Below are positions 32,296 to 44,777 of a stretch of 64,000 nt of DNA, in pieces. A program made the position numbers and the translations under genes. This DNA comes from Leucaena leucocephala (taxonomy: Eukaryota; Streptophyta; Magnoliopsida; Fabales; Fabaceae): positions 7,679,501-7,743,500 of the forward strand of contig CM073558.1 of the NCBI GenBank assembly GCA_037074615.1, given 5' to 3'. The notes beneath the pieces were generated by a model that searched no databases, was not told the origin of the DNA, and saw nothing but the letters and a program-made list of their open reading frames with translations. Each line of letters opens with the position of its first letter. Within the stretch, counting starts at the first letter, position 1.

Positions 32296-33825
32296 TGACA
32301 AACCCATATTTTTATATATTTATTCATATTATTTTAGTAGATTTGTGTCATTATTTTGGTCCTTGATTGCATAGTTTGTGCACTATTTGGATTAATATAT
32401 CTTACATTGAATTAGTGCTTAACAGGGTATAATTGTCATATTTTTTATTATTTTTTTAAAATTATTACTTTTGGAACAAAAAATATTACGTTGTTATGAT
32501 TTGTATTTCAGGTACTCAGGAGAAATCATAACTTATAAATAACAACAGATGGCTACAAATTGATAAATTGCATATAAAGACCAAATGGGCCAAACCTTAT
32601 AATTTGGCCCATTAGGTCACCTTCTAAATTTGCTTCCTGTAGCAATGCAGAGAAGCTATGAAATTGAAGACCAGAGGAGAGGAGACACAATGTGTGTGGT
32701 TGCTGTAAGAGAACACAATTGAACGAGAAGAGCACGAGACCCAAACCAAATTCCTCACACATTGCTGCAAGCATCACGAACCTCTATTCCACCTTAAACC
32801 CACTATACCCTCAGCTTCCACCATTCATCACCACCTCCTGCACAGCAGCACCACAGGATGTAGCAACCCCAGCAAGCACAGTAGTGATAGAAAAGGAGTA
32901 TAGAACAGTGATTGCAGTGATGTTAGTAGCTCCTATGATGGCTAGACATAGCTAGGGCATCATAATTCACTAATTCAATGGCAAAGGCATGAGTTTAGTA
33001 TCTCAAAAGGGAGTATAAGTTACTCTAATTCTCTACCCAATAAGTATATTATGACTCCTATGTTTTAGGATTAATTTTATAATTATTGAAAATGTTTATA
33101 ATGATTTATTTGTATTTATTGAGGATTATTGTGACTAAATTTTTTATTGGCATTTGATATTATTCTTTAATTAACTTTAATTTCATTTACTTTGATCTGG
33201 GTCATACATTGTATTGAGATTATTGTGAGTATTTAGAGATTGTTTAAGGTGGCTTGAATTATTGGATCGTTATATCTCTTGCTGACTTAAATTTTATTTT
33301 ATAAATTAATGAATTATGGTTAAGCATTGGTTCTTAATATCCTTAGTCCTATTTTACTATTATGGTGGCAATTAGTAGATTAGGACTTTGGTAAATATTT
33401 TGTGACAATTCGAGGTAGCTTGGTTATTGGATTAAAAGTTTAATTAGAATTCTTGATTCATTATTTACAGCTCCTATATCTTTTAAAGCTATGATTGCGT
33501 GCATTATCGAATTTGATGATTACTTTTATTATTATTAAACACTTTCACTTTCATTCAATTCACTTATTATCATTCATTATTCCTTTTTTAAATTAAAAAT
33601 ACCAAAAATATTTTATTTAAATTTATTTTTAATTTAGTGTAATTAGTTATTAGTCAATCAAAACAAATCTAATTTTCTAGCTTAAGTTACATTGCATTTA
33701 TTTGCTTAAGAATTTAATTTAATTTTCAGCTCCTCAAAGAGAATGACTCGAGATTGTATTATACGCAATCATTGGTTTAATTTTTTAAGTAACCCCAAGG
33801 CGACATCAGACGAAAGGTAGTTTCA
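32296..33825 (+). repeat. 3' LTR of the Athila-like element
   Basis: About 1530 bp, colinear with 26990-28535. It begins TGACAAACCC and ends TAGTTTCA and is followed by the target duplication agacag. Confidence 0.85.
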
Positions 33826-33831
33826 AGACAG

Positions 33832-34311
33832 TAAGCTCCTGGTTCTCATGCTTCTTTATGTGTCAGGTGCTAAGCTTAAACTCTTCTATTAAGTCCAAAA
33901 CATCTTCTCAACCTGGCTAGATCCTACCGAAGATACATCGTGTTATGGGTTATCAAGCCACCAATATATCTTGGGATCTACCTCTATCCCATGTATAATG
34001 TTTGGTTCAACAATAGGTGGTATATTGCCTCTAACCCCTTGGTTTACTAATGGTTCTGAACCCTCTCCGTATTAAGGCTCAATGCGTGTTTTACTTTTAA
34101 ATCTCAACTATATGTCAATTCATCCACAATTGACACATAAATCTAATGATCTTAAACAAAGCAAAACACTATTATCATATGCTAGAACCTTTGCTCGAAT
34201 ACAAACAATGTCATACCTTAGTTTTAGACCATAATATAGTTCAATTATATCCACTGGAACCATTATGGAAGTTACTGTTCAAGTAGGTATACCACGTATA
34301 ATGTTAATGAA
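33832..34311 (-). other. Remainder of the interrupted chromovirus leader, uncertain
   Basis: No coding. It lies between the Athila-like element and the resumption of CACTA coding at about 34312. By position it should be the rest of the chromovirus 5' region. No LTR end (ggattgtgaca on the plus strand) was found, so the 5' LTR seems lost. Confidence 0.35.
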
Positions 34312-34920
34312 AGCTTTATACGTTTGCACTTGATTAGGGATTGCTCACACAAAACTCTAGAGTTTGCGACACATTCGGAATGAGATATTATGTTAGCAGT
34401 AGTAGTGGCGACATGCGTTTTGGAGGTGTTACTTACTATGGAAAGTTGTTTGACATAGTTAGGTTACTAGCTTTTCATAGAAACTCTATTTTAGTGCTCC
34501 TGGGCAAATACGACAACTACATAAGGGCTCACTACTGACCACTTTGGCATCACCTCTATTAATTTCTCTATACTCATTCATAGGGGAATATGAAGATGAT
34601 GAGCCATATATTCTTGCCTTCAAGGCACACTAGGTTTACTATGCCTAGGATGAGAAGCATAAAGACTAGAATATGATCGTTCACCTTAAGCCACAAGATT
34701 TTTGTGACATAGGGATGGTGACATTACTTATGATAGTGAGCCTTTCCAACTGACGAATTTTAAAGATTTCTTTCATCAAGGAGACGATAATTTAGCCATT
34801 ATTAGGTATTTGTCTTTTATTAAATTATTTACTACTAAATTTTTCCTAAATATATTTAATTATACTCCTAACAATAAATTTTTTAATTTCTCTTTCTAGG
34901 TAGGATGATAATCAAGAATA
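34312..34920 (+). pseudogene. CACTA TNP2 relic, DUF4216 region
   Basis: Reads FGMRYYVSSSSGDMRFGGVT, then YYGKLFDIVRL, then GKYDNYI. After a frameshift come DEPYILAFKAH, YYA.DEKHKD and VHLKPQDF, the DUF4216 signature of plant CACTA TNP2 proteins. This is the most complete copy in the window and was used to locate the insertions in the copies at 446 and 9227. A terminal intron (donor ag/gtatttgtc at about 34803, acceptor tttctag near 34896) is inferred from the three-copy alignment. Confidence 0.7.
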
Positions 34921-35120
34921 ATATATTAAATAATCTTTATCACTCATGTAATAATTTATTTTTCATACATAAATTAAATATGTATAAATAAATCAAAATT
35001 TGTTTAATTTTTAAAAATTTAAATACTTGGCATTTATAGCAGTTCAGAGAAGAACTAAAAATTGTCCAAGCAAAAAATACTATAAAATGCATAAAACTGC
35101 TGAAAATCTTTCATATACCT

Positions 35121-35132
35121 CTATAAATACCA
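35121..35132 (+). promoter_or_regulatory. TATA box of the CACTA internal promoter
   Basis: Reads ctataaataccac, preceded by tagcagtt-like motifs at 35035-35105 and followed by a CT-rich leader (35135-35215). Confidence 0.45.
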
Positions 35133-35599
35133 CCTCACCTCATTATTCATTCACTCCCTTATTTATTTTCCTCCCTCTCGTCTCGTTTAACTCCTTCCTT
35201 AAAATTTCATCTCTATATGGTAAGATATTACTTATTTTGTATATCTTAATTTATTTTATTATTCTTTATTTACTTATATTTTTTTCTTTCATATTTTCTT
35301 TCTTTATCTCAACCAATCCAACCACTTCATTAAGCTAAGAATTGAAGTTCAACAATACAAACTATCCCATCTCTAATTCTTGGATCTCTAACTCAACTAC
35401 CTTATCAAATTAAATTAAATTCATATGATACAATCATAATTTAATTATTTATTATTTATCATCACAATATTTTAATATATAACATGTAATACATTGCTAA
35501 TTATACATATCAACATAATCATATGATATAATCTATTTAATAGTTTCTTAATTAATAATATTATATTTTATAATAATAAAAAATTGACATTTTATTTCT

Positions 35600-36091
35600 T
35601 TCAGCTGGAATGAACTTTCTAGCAGTTAGGAAACTGCTAGAATATTACAAAAGTGGTATTTTGTTATTCAAATTCAAATTTTGTTAAAAATTAGTGCCAC
35701 ATTTGTAGCGGTTTTTAATTGCTAGAAATTATGTCGTCATCCTAAAAATTTTGTTTCCTGCTAAAGAAGATGTCCTACAAGAAATTTGTAATGGTTGCTT
35801 TGATCACTACAAATATTTTTTAAATTTGAATTACAACCTAAATATTTTCTAGCGGTTGTAAATAGCTACTAATGTCATCCTATTTACCTTCTCCAGCTAC
35901 ATTTTTCTAGCATTTGCTTTAACTACTAGAAAGGTTTTATCGTTTTGACCACAGTGCTTAGTAGCTTTGGGTAACCACTAAAAAACTATTTGTATCACCA
36001 GATATTCTAGATGTTTATTAACCATTATAAATTGTTATTCTAGCGGTTAAACCATAAAATAACTGCTACAAAATATCTATTTTTTGTAGTA
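35600..36091. repeat. Right subterminal repeats of family B CACTA
   Basis: Copies of ctagcagtt, tgtagcggtt and their complements occur to the end at tttttgtagta (36091). Confidence 0.6.
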
Positions 36092-36861
36092 TGCATCGCT
36101 TATTTAACTATATAAATTTTGGAAACAAACTACATCTCTCATTTTTATGTCCCTCCTATAACCATTAAAAGTTCTCAATAATTGACATAAAAAGTATTTT
36201 GTACAATAATATTTATTGTATAATTAAACACACAAATAATATATTTGCTATTTTTCCCTGTTATATTTTTGTAACATTTTAACAATGTCATATCAATTAC
36301 TCCCTCTAATCCTGTTTAAGTGTAGGAGTTAAATAACCAATTTATAAAAATTAATGACATTAGTTTAGCATTTAGTTGTAAATTATATGTGTGTTAATTT
36401 TTCTAAAATAATATTTTAGTTATTTATATTAAAAACTATTGCATTGATAAAAAGTCTCCTATTAATGTGTGCAATAAAAAGGATAAAACTTATATCAAGT
36501 TCATTACATCTATTTGGTCAAGTTTTCCAATTTCACTATGCCATGTGTCCCTTTTTTAATATTTTCATTTAACTCAAATACATATGAAAAATAGCACACA
36601 TGACCAAGTATGATTGAAGAACTTGACAAAATGGATACAATGAATTTTATTTTAAGTATGGTCATACAATGATGTAACTACACATTTTTTGTTGGTGTTT
36701 TCTAAGAAACTTGCAAATAATGTAGTAAATAGTTGAGGCGTTGTTTTGGTATTAAATGTAAGACTCAATCTATTTTGTGTTTTAAATTTATAATATTCTT
36801 CCTACGCTAGTTTACACGTGGAGGTTTGAGAATCCTAGATGGAGTTGTTTATAATTCAAAC
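36092..36861. other. Intergenic region between CACTA and copia elements
   Basis: AT-rich, with no gene or repeat recognised. Confidence 0.4.
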
Positions 36862-37332
36862 TGTTGGAAAATGGGTTGATCAACCTTTGGTAGATTAGGC
36901 CCAAACTCAATAGAAATTGGGGTCATTGTGAGAATAATAGAGAGAATTGGGGTGTACATGTGTAATATATCCCTTATGAGGTAAATGGGAGTTAAATCCC
37001 ATCAATTTCCAGAGGAAAACATAGTAGGAGTGGGAAGTTATCATATATCCCACTCCCCCCTCATTCAGGAAAAATATAACACACATAAATACACACCCAT
37101 ACATTTTTTACAAGAATAAGATATTTTTTGCAAGAATAAGATAGTGTGCATTCTTGCTCCCCTCATTTTCTCTCTGCACGAGAAAGGGACAAAGTTCTCT
37201 GTGTGCGCCTCTTCTCTTCCTCTCCCAGTGTTTTTGCTGTGTAAGATAACTGTCAATCTACAAAAAAGTGCTCTAATTCATGTGAGTACTTAGTGAGTCT
37301 AGTTGGATTCCCAGTATGCCCGAAATCCTTTA
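36862..37332 (+). repeat. 5' LTR of the copia element
   Basis: Starts TGTTGGAAAATGGGTTGATC and is colinear with 48900-49348. About 471 bp. Confidence 0.85.
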
Positions 37333-37333
37333 T

Positions 37334-37350
37334 TGGCATCATGAGCAAGG
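37334..37350 (+). other. Primer binding site of the copia element
   Basis: The sequence tggcatcatgagcaagg resembles TGGTATCAGAGC, the initiator-Met tRNA complement used by plant copia elements. Confidence 0.65.
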
Positions 37351-37589
37351 TTATTTTGGAACTTTTTTGTCGATGCTTCTTTGTGATTTTTTGTTTCTGG
37401 TGATATGTTATGTTCTTTTCTTTATTTTAGTTACCAATATTTGTTTTGTGTTAAAAGATGTGGAGCATACATCTAAACCTTTAAAAGAAAGAGAACACAC
37501 TGTGGCAACTGTACAAGTTTCATTGTTCAAAATTGGGTTACTAGAAAATTGCATTTTTAGGCTTCAAAATTAATTCCATTACAGGGAGA

Positions 37590-39480
37590 AATTACAGAGC
37601 AAGGAAGAGTCAATGTCAGACTTGACCCATACTCCAGTCAGCTCTAGTATGACCAGGCTGGAGGTTAGGGATTATCAAAACACACTATTTTGATCTTCCC
37701 AAAAATGATGACGTTTTGAAGGTAACAACCTCTCTCCCCTTCTGGCCAAAATGCAATGTTTTGGCCTTTAATAAATAAAAAAGTTTGGGCTTCTATATGA
37801 CTCGACCTAACCTGAGAAATTTTTTTTTTGTGGTATGCTATCAGACTAGGCCCAACCGAGTCTGAGAAAAAAAATATGCTTTTAGCCGTAGGGGTAATGG
37901 ACCAAGTCGAATCAATAGATCTAACCCAAACCTATAATGATAATGATAATAAAATTTAATAAAAAATTATTTTTTGGCAGAGCAGCCATGTGGTTCTTAA
38001 GGACATAGAGTTAAGACGCCATATACCATGCCTGAAAGTGGACATTGTCACTATTTTTTATTTTTTCTAAATTTTAACTTCTAAGGACGTGTGAGGGAGC
38101 ATGTGACCTCTGATATTAAGGTATGGTTTATTTCTAAAAATTCTTAAAATCAATATCTTTATTTTGATATATAATTTTCCTCTTTTTGGGGAAATTCTAG
38201 ACCTATTTATGAGTATTTAATGTATTTTTTGGTGTTTTAGTGTTTAAAAAATTCTAAAAAATTCTAATAATTAATATTCTTTTATCTAAAGGTGAAATTG
38301 TATTCATCTAGCAATAAAACCCTAGGATATGGTTTGTTTGATGACATCTCATACATGGATCATAAGTTACCAATGTATAAACCTCAAAGTGATGATGAGG
38401 ATGCAGAACTTCTTGAAAAAAATGATCCACACAATGATCTTACAGAAGGTTAAGACATCAATAAACTAAAGAAAAACCTTCAAAAGAATCCCAAGGGTGA
38501 ACATGAAGAGGATCCAAATCCAGAAATAGACCTTAATGAATTCCCTAAAGAAGACATGGAGGAGTTGATGGATGAACTATCACATGAGGAACCTTAACTA
38601 GACCTTAGAATTCGACATTTAGTGAAGAACCTTTCCTGGTTTCTTCAAATTCACACCCTAAATCGGTACCTACTATTCTCAATGAATCTCAGGTTAAGAA
38701 AGGAAAGGAAGTAAACCAACAATGTATACATGTTTTGCGTATGGGTATAGCTAAAAGAGATACAACCAAACTAACATATATAAAAGGTACTAATAGCATG
38801 CTCACCAAATATATTGAGTTCATGATAGATAAGAAGAATGTCAAATTCTACATAAAAGTAATAATATAATACATAAGAACGACAAGGGTTAGAGGCAAGC
38901 CCAAAAGAAGACCCAAAGGGAAGGTATACTAGCTTAAGACTATAGAGTTTGTATCCAAATATGTGAAAGTGACTTGCAACTTAAGAAACTGAGAAAAGCA
39001 ATGCTTGCCCACAGTCATTCTCATATCAAATTATGTATATTTGTGTTTTTTTCTTTTGTTTCGCTTTGTTAACGACATGTTTTTACTTTTCCTTTCTTTG
39101 TAAAGACATGGAATTTGTTACATGCCTTATATGTTAAAGGAACATGTTTCATTTTTGTAGTTAATGATTCATGTGTGCTTTTGTAAGTTGGAGTCTTTTA
39201 GATAATGAATCTTCTAAAAGCAAAAATTAATGAGTATAGTACTTATATTCTTTTTTATAAGACGTGATAGTTATTGCTAACATCTATGTGATGGGAGGTA
39301 CAAACATATTCTCCTGATTATGGGTCTAGTGATATTATATTTTTTTTGATAACAAATTAGATAAGTATGTGACATTGTATACTTCACATGTGCTATATAC
39401 GTAAATTCACTAAAATATTCTATGGTTCAAATTCTTTCTATCTTAACTTGGGATAAGTTTGTTACATAATCAAAATTGAA
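37590..39480 (+). other. Unexplained leader between copia LTR and gag
   Basis: About 1.9 kb where a few tens to hundreds of bases are usual. Parts look coding-derived: 38330-38620 reads as an acidic stretch (LPMYKPQSDDEDAELL), and 38750-38960 contains AKRDTTKLTYIKGTNSMLTK followed by a basic KPKRRPKGK. No known domain was recognised. It may be an older inserted element or an extra copia region. Confidence 0.35.
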
Positions 39481-39482
39481 TA

Positions 39483-40250
39483 ATGGTATCTAAGAACATT
39501 ATTACTGAATTGAATAAGGGGAAAACTCAATAGGGATAACTAGGACATTTGGTAATTAAAGATCCAATATATCCTAGAAGAATAAGATGCCATTGAGCTA
39601 TTATTAGTAGCCCTGGTGGAACCTGAGTCTATAAATATGGTTTAGTACAAGAGATACCATGAGGCATACCTGTCCTAGAAGAAGAAGAATATTATTGCGA
39701 GAATCATACTATTGAGTGCCATGGCTGATAACCTGATGTGTAAATTTAAGACACACAAGACTACACAAGCCATGTAGATAGCCCTAAAGGACAAGTTTGG
39801 CAGAGTTTCTATGACCAAACTTAGAAGGTTGATAATTGAATTCGATACTTATAAGCTTAAGCCAAATAACCCTAGTAGACAACATTTGATGGAGATAGAC
39901 AACATGATTAGTTAACTGAAGGAGGCTGGACATGATATATCATATGAGTAGCAACTGCATACTATCATCATGTTACTCCCTATCAGTTGGTAGCACATGA
40001 AATTTAATTTAACCCACAATTAAAATATCATCACTTTCAATGATGTAGCTAAGTATTTAGAGCTAGAAGACAAAAATCTGGAGGCTCACAATCCCAATGG
40101 ATAAGCTTATTTGATCGAGTATGCCGATCTTTCTCATTTAAAGACCGAACCCAAAAAGGGCAATAAATTCTAGAAGAATAGGAAGTAAGTCAGTCTTTTA
40201 GCAAAAAAAGGCAAGCAATAATATAAAAAGAAAGGAAATAAATGAGGCAA
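39483..40250 (+). pseudogene. Copia gag relic
   Basis: Reads MVSKNIITELNKGK, later KKKNIIARIILLSAMADNLM, LKDKFGRVSMTKLRRL, FDTYKLKPNNPSRQHLMEID and a LTHN..IITFNDVAKYLELE stretch. This is the UBN2-type gag of plant copia elements. Several in-frame stops are present. Confidence 0.8.
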
Positions 40251-40259
40251 GAAAAAGTT

Positions 40260-40699
40260 AGACTTGATATTAATCTATTATGATATTTGTGGTCTAATGA
40301 GTGTAAGGGTGAAACACAGAACTTAGTATTTCATTACATTTTATTGATAATTTTTCACGATATAGTCATGTCTATTTGATCTCACATAAGTTTGAGGCAT
40401 TAGAGTGTTTTAATAGATAATAAATCAAAGTATTCCATATTGATTGAGGTTATGAATACCTATCGGATTAATTCAAATAACTCTGAGAATACAAAGGGAT
40501 TATTGGGCAACTAACTATCCCCGGCACACCTCAACAGAATGGGGTCACCAAGAGAAGAACTAAAACTCTTTTAGATATGGTTAGGTCTATGATGGCTCAG
40601 GAAAATCTTCTAATTTCATATTGGGGTGATGCTCTATTGATGACAACTTTTATACTTAACCGTATACCCTCAAAGTCAGTCGGTTCCATGCCCTATGAG
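40260..40699 (+). pseudogene. Copia integrase relic, first part (before the hAT insertion)
   Basis: Reads DNFSRYSHVYLI, then IPGTPQQNGVTKRRTKTLLD and SYWGDALLMTTFILNRIPSK, ending in MPYE. This is the integrase core of copia elements. The zinc-binding N-terminus and protease are absent. The frame is cut at 40699 by the hAT and resumes at 44778. Confidence 0.8.
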
Positions 40700-41149
40700 T
40701 AGTACTAGTACTACGGGTCAGCCCGCCACGGCCAGAAGGGGCGAGCCATACGGCCTACTTAAAAACGGGCTGGCGAGCCCTCCATCTTTTATTTTAAAAA
40801 ATATATTTATAATTAAATACTATAATTACAATAATCCATAACAATATAAATTAGTGTTAACAACATAATATTAATTTATCACACAATCATTCAAGTATCA
40901 AGACAAACAGAATAATAATCATCTTTGTTAGTCTGCAATATTTGGAGTATTATTTGAAGCAATATCTAAAACTACAATAGTATCATCAGCATTACAATAA
41001 GCAGTTTCTTCTTCCTTTGTCTCATCTGCCATATAACACATGACACAACTTTTTAACAAAGAGTTAATTTGATTGAATTTGAATTAATATATAAATGAAA
41101 AATATAAAATGGGAAAAATATGTAATTAAATTATCACCCCATAAATAAC

Positions 41150-43223
41150 CCAACATCCAATTGTGAGCATAAATAATATCTTCAACATTCTCTGGAAGAA
41201 GACAACTCTGGTACTTTGTATGAACTCATGAACAAATACTAAAAGCGGATTCATTTGCAATGGTAGTGATTGGTATAGATAGTATGTCACATGCCATCTT
41301 TGAAAGATAAGGAAATCGAGCCGCATGAGTCATCCAGTAACTCAACAAATTAAATTTGACAGATAATCTAGGATCAAGTGTTGCTTCTTCCAAATAAATG
41401 TCTAGTTCAGACTTTTGAAACACCTCAGTATCTTTATTCTTCGTTTCAAAAAAATCTTGCATCATATAAATTAAATGTTAACATCGATAACATGATAATT
41501 ATATAGATTAAGAACCAACATTCTCAAACTTACTTCAAAAGCATCTAAATAGTTGTTTTCATCATATATAGAGGACTCAACACCATTTTGTGGGAAATAC
41601 ATTGTTGGTGCCATATTGACATTAAAGCTTGATTCACCTCTGACAAAAGGAACTGAGGATGATGAAGATGATCCTATGCTTTTATATTCATTAAACACTA
41701 TAACTTTCTCCTAATGTGTTCAATCTTCTCTTCATAATTTATGGGATCAAGTTTTACATAAGAAAACTTTACAACATCAAATTTCATCTGTAGGTCAAGA
41801 ATATTTGCCAATGCAAGAATGACACTACAATCACCCTAGTATTTATCAAACTTGTGAAGCATCCTCTCAGCCATATCTTGAATCAAAAGATCATTACTTT
41901 CCAAATATTGTTTCAGTAGTGTCTCAATTTTGGAGATTTGCATGAAATACATGTTAGCAGTCGGATAAGATGACCCAGAAATTAGATTTGTAATCACTAC
42001 AAATGGCTTCAAGAATGCACACATCACTTTTGCTCTAGTCCACTCTTCAAGTGATGGCCAATATCTGTAATTGCTATCATGTAAAGATAAGTTTACAAAA
42101 GCACGACGATATTTGATTGCATTTTGGAGCATTGCATGTGTCAAATTCTATCTAGTGGGGATATCTAATCTCAACCCCATTGAACTATTAATGCCCCAAC
42201 CTGTTGAACATACTTCTTAAAGTTTGTCAACCTCGAATCTGAGTATTTCACATATGTAATACTGCTCTTAATCTTTTGCACAGTAGAACTCGCTATTGTC
42301 AACCCCTCCTACACTATAACATTTAAGATATGGGCACAACATCTCACATGGAAGAACTCTCTATTACATAGCAAACCATTACATAAATTCCATCTATCTC
42401 TCAGCAAAGTTTGCATATTGTCATTTGCTGAGGCATTATCAAACGTAATAGAAAATATTTTTCCTTCAATACCCCAGTCTGTAATGATATCATGTGCCTT
42501 ATTTGACAATTCAATACTAGAGTGTAGAGGCTTCATCCTAGCAAATGCTAGTATCTTGCTATTGAGATTCCATTTCTCATCAATAAAGTGAGCAGTCAAA
42601 CAAAGATATCCTTAGTAGCCAAAGAAGTCTAACAATCTGCAGTTAAACATCCTCTACCAGGACTCCTCGCTAACTAATTTTTTAAATTCTCTTTTGCTTT
42701 AAGATAGAAATTCATAACATCAACCATAACAATTTTTCTAGTAATTGGCCTATAGTCAGGATTTAAATATGAAAACAAATATCTAACTGCCTCCCACTCA
42801 ACAAAAGAATATGGAATATCATGTCTAATGATACAATAAGCTAGCAAATCCTAAACTTTGTTCTAATCAAGTTTTCTAACTCTAACATTTCTCGCATGGT
42901 CTAACATGATGGCAGCCACATCTTTATATTTAGGGATTGCTGTACAAATATTTATATGACGTTGAAGATGTGAAGTCCCATAATCCTTACCTCTAACACT
43001 ATGAGTTTTTACACCCTTTACATTCAGCTTTTTCTTTTCCATCTACTTGATCGATTTTAGTAAAGTAATTCCAAACAACAGAGGTATTTTTCTTTATTTT
43101 TTTTACTTACATTGCCTTCTATAGAAACAGAGGGGTTAGCTTGCTTGATTGGTTTTCCAGTTCCATACTAGTTGTATCATTAGCACTCTTTCTTTTATGC
43201 TCCTCAATATTACCCGAATCCAT
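41150..43223 (-). pseudogene. hAT transposase (BED zinc finger, RICESLEEPER-like), decayed
   Basis: Reading from an ATG at 43223, MDSGNIEEHKRKSANDT. A BED-type zinc finger (about 43090-42930) reads SVVWNYFTK and AECKGCK and ends in HLQRHINIC. The catalytic core at 42599-42309 has TAHFIDEKWNL, then ITFDNASANDNM and CCAHILN. The middle region at 42144-41836 includes FLKPFVVITNLISGSSYPTA. The C-terminal dimerisation region near 41400-41226 reads YLEEATLDPRLS, FPYLSKMACDILSIPITTIA and ESAFS. At least three frame breaks and several stops separate these parts. Family members cut and paste DNA with 8-bp target duplications, which agrees with the flanks. Confidence 0.85.
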
Positions 43224-44777
43224 CTTAAATTCAATCTGTAACAGGGAAAAGTATAGAACATCAACAATCAAGATATAAAATAATGACAGAAACATTAATT
43301 CATAAGAAGGATATCATGTTGATGGCTAAAAACTAATTATCCAAGTAGAAAATATCGATACAAAGCATAAATAAATAACTAATGATCCAAGCAGAAAACA
43401 TAGCACTTGTATACATGAGAAGCCAACAAGACTAACCAATTAAAAAGAAAAGAACACGGAAGGAAACTCAAAAGTAGAATATAAAGCTAATATATATTCT
43501 TATAGAACAAAGTATATTCTGTAACTCAACAGCTCACTTGAAAATTCATGCTCAATTCCTAAAACTGAGATTTGAACTCAACCAAAAAAAGTAAACAAAA
43601 AGCAAAAAGGAACAAAGAAAAATCAAAGGCATACCAGCAGGGGAATCTTCCCCTATAACTCCACCTTAGTTCCTTATGACTGAGCAGCTATGGTTGAAGA
43701 AGAAGGGTAGAATTTGAGGACAGAATTGTGTTTCCTAAGGAGAAAGGAAGGTTTTGGGTGAAGAGAAGTGGTGGAACTTAGATTGACGTCTATGGGGTTT
43801 GTTTTGGTTCATGTGAGATTTGGAGAAGGTGTGATTGCCATTGATTTTAAATTTGCTTTTGAGTTTAAGAATCGAATTGACATATTCAAATTGGTATTAT
43901 TATACTTTCTGGTCTCAAAAGTAATTGAGCAAAAGGAGTCACTCACTGCCATAAAGCATTCATAATACAAAGCATCTAAGATTCTAAACAAAGTATCAAG
44001 GAGTTCAAACTTAAAATTGACCAAGAAGAAAATAGAAATATTAGAGAGCAGATGACATTGATTTCAAACCTTCATGGCATCGATTGGAGAGAACAAGAAA
44101 TAAGGTTATCTTTGAAATCAACCGTCACGCCATTTATTTCACCAGATGAGGCGACAACGCACAACAACTGGCACAAGATCAAGATAAAACTGAAGCAAAT
44201 GGGAGTCTGGGACTAGTGATTACATATGGCGGTGACTGGTGAGAGTAGAGTGTGAGGCTATGAGTAACTAAGAGATAGGGCATGAGTTGAGCAACGCTGT
44301 GAAGCTATGAGCGGCTAAGCACCACCGCAGGGGTAGCCGTAAGCGACTGAGCGGTAAGCCCATGAGGTGAGCAACGCAGATGCCACTAGGGCACTAAAAA
44401 AAGTGAAAATGGAAGAAGAAGATAAGACTAAAGTAGTGAAGCTGAAGTGATCAAGTTCAGGGCACTGCGTGAAGCCGTGAAATGAGTACTGACTGGTGGT
44501 GAGTGGTAAGCAACAACTGCGTCTCTGGGTTCTGGATTTTTGGCTAGGGCATGCACACACAACTCTCAATCTCACCTCGTACTGCGCTCTACCACTTGAA
44601 TAAAAAATAATAAGTTAATTAAAATAAAATGGGCTAGCCCATTTCTTATATCGGGCTACTACAGAGCGGGCTATGTAGCCCGCCACTAAATGGGCTAGTT
44701 TTTCACTAGTCTGAGCTTACCTCATTTTCTTATAAAATGGGTTGAGCCCGCGAGCTGAACCTATTTTACCAGCTCTA
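43224..44777 (-). other. 5' noncoding region of the hAT element
   Basis: No domain was recognised. Short open frames on both strands are treated as chance. The last 200 bp contains inverted gggctag/ctagccc blocks next to the terminus. Confidence 0.4.

Larger units (their letters stand above)
26990..33825 (+). mobile_element. Nonautonomous Athila-like LTR retrotransposon (gag-only, TR-GAG/LARD type)
   Basis: A complete 6.8-kb element with two LTRs (26990-28535 and 32296-33825), a decayed primer binding site at 28538, gag-like coding, no pol, and a polypurine tract at 32282-32294. A perfect 6-bp target duplication, agacag, flanks it (26984-26989 and 33826-33831). The two LTRs differ at about 10 positions plus one gap in their first 145 bp, so the insertion is not recent. 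Movement would need Pol proteins from an autonomous Athila/Tat relative. It is inserted in the chromovirus leader. Confidence 0.85.
19960..36091 (+). mobile_element. Third family B CACTA element, split by a nested chromovirus
   Basis: The left part (19960-20992) has dense ctagcggtt subterminal repeats, a TATA box and a short coding exon. The right part (about 34312-36091) has the TNP2 DUF4216 relic, the internal promoter and right subterminal repeats ending in tttttgtagta at 36091. Both parts are in plus orientation. The intervening 13 kb is a Tekay-like retroelement with further insertions. Joining the two parts into one element is an inference. The left terminus itself was not found. Confidence 0.5.
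40700..44777 (-). mobile_element. hAT transposon inserted in the copia integrase
   Basis: An 8-bp target duplication flanks it: cctatgag at 40692-40699 and cctacgag at 44778-44785 (7 of 8). The terminal inverted repeats are imperfect: tagtactagtactacgggtc at the left, and tagagctggtaaaatagg read inward from 44777. Both subterminal regions are rich in gggct and agccc blocks. It encodes a decayed hAT transposase on the minus strand. Confidence 0.85.

Noticed and set aside
27388..32955. Similar open frames at 27388-27588 and 32692-32955 as a duplicated gene
   Set aside because: They lie at the same place in the two LTRs and are alike only because the LTRs are copies.
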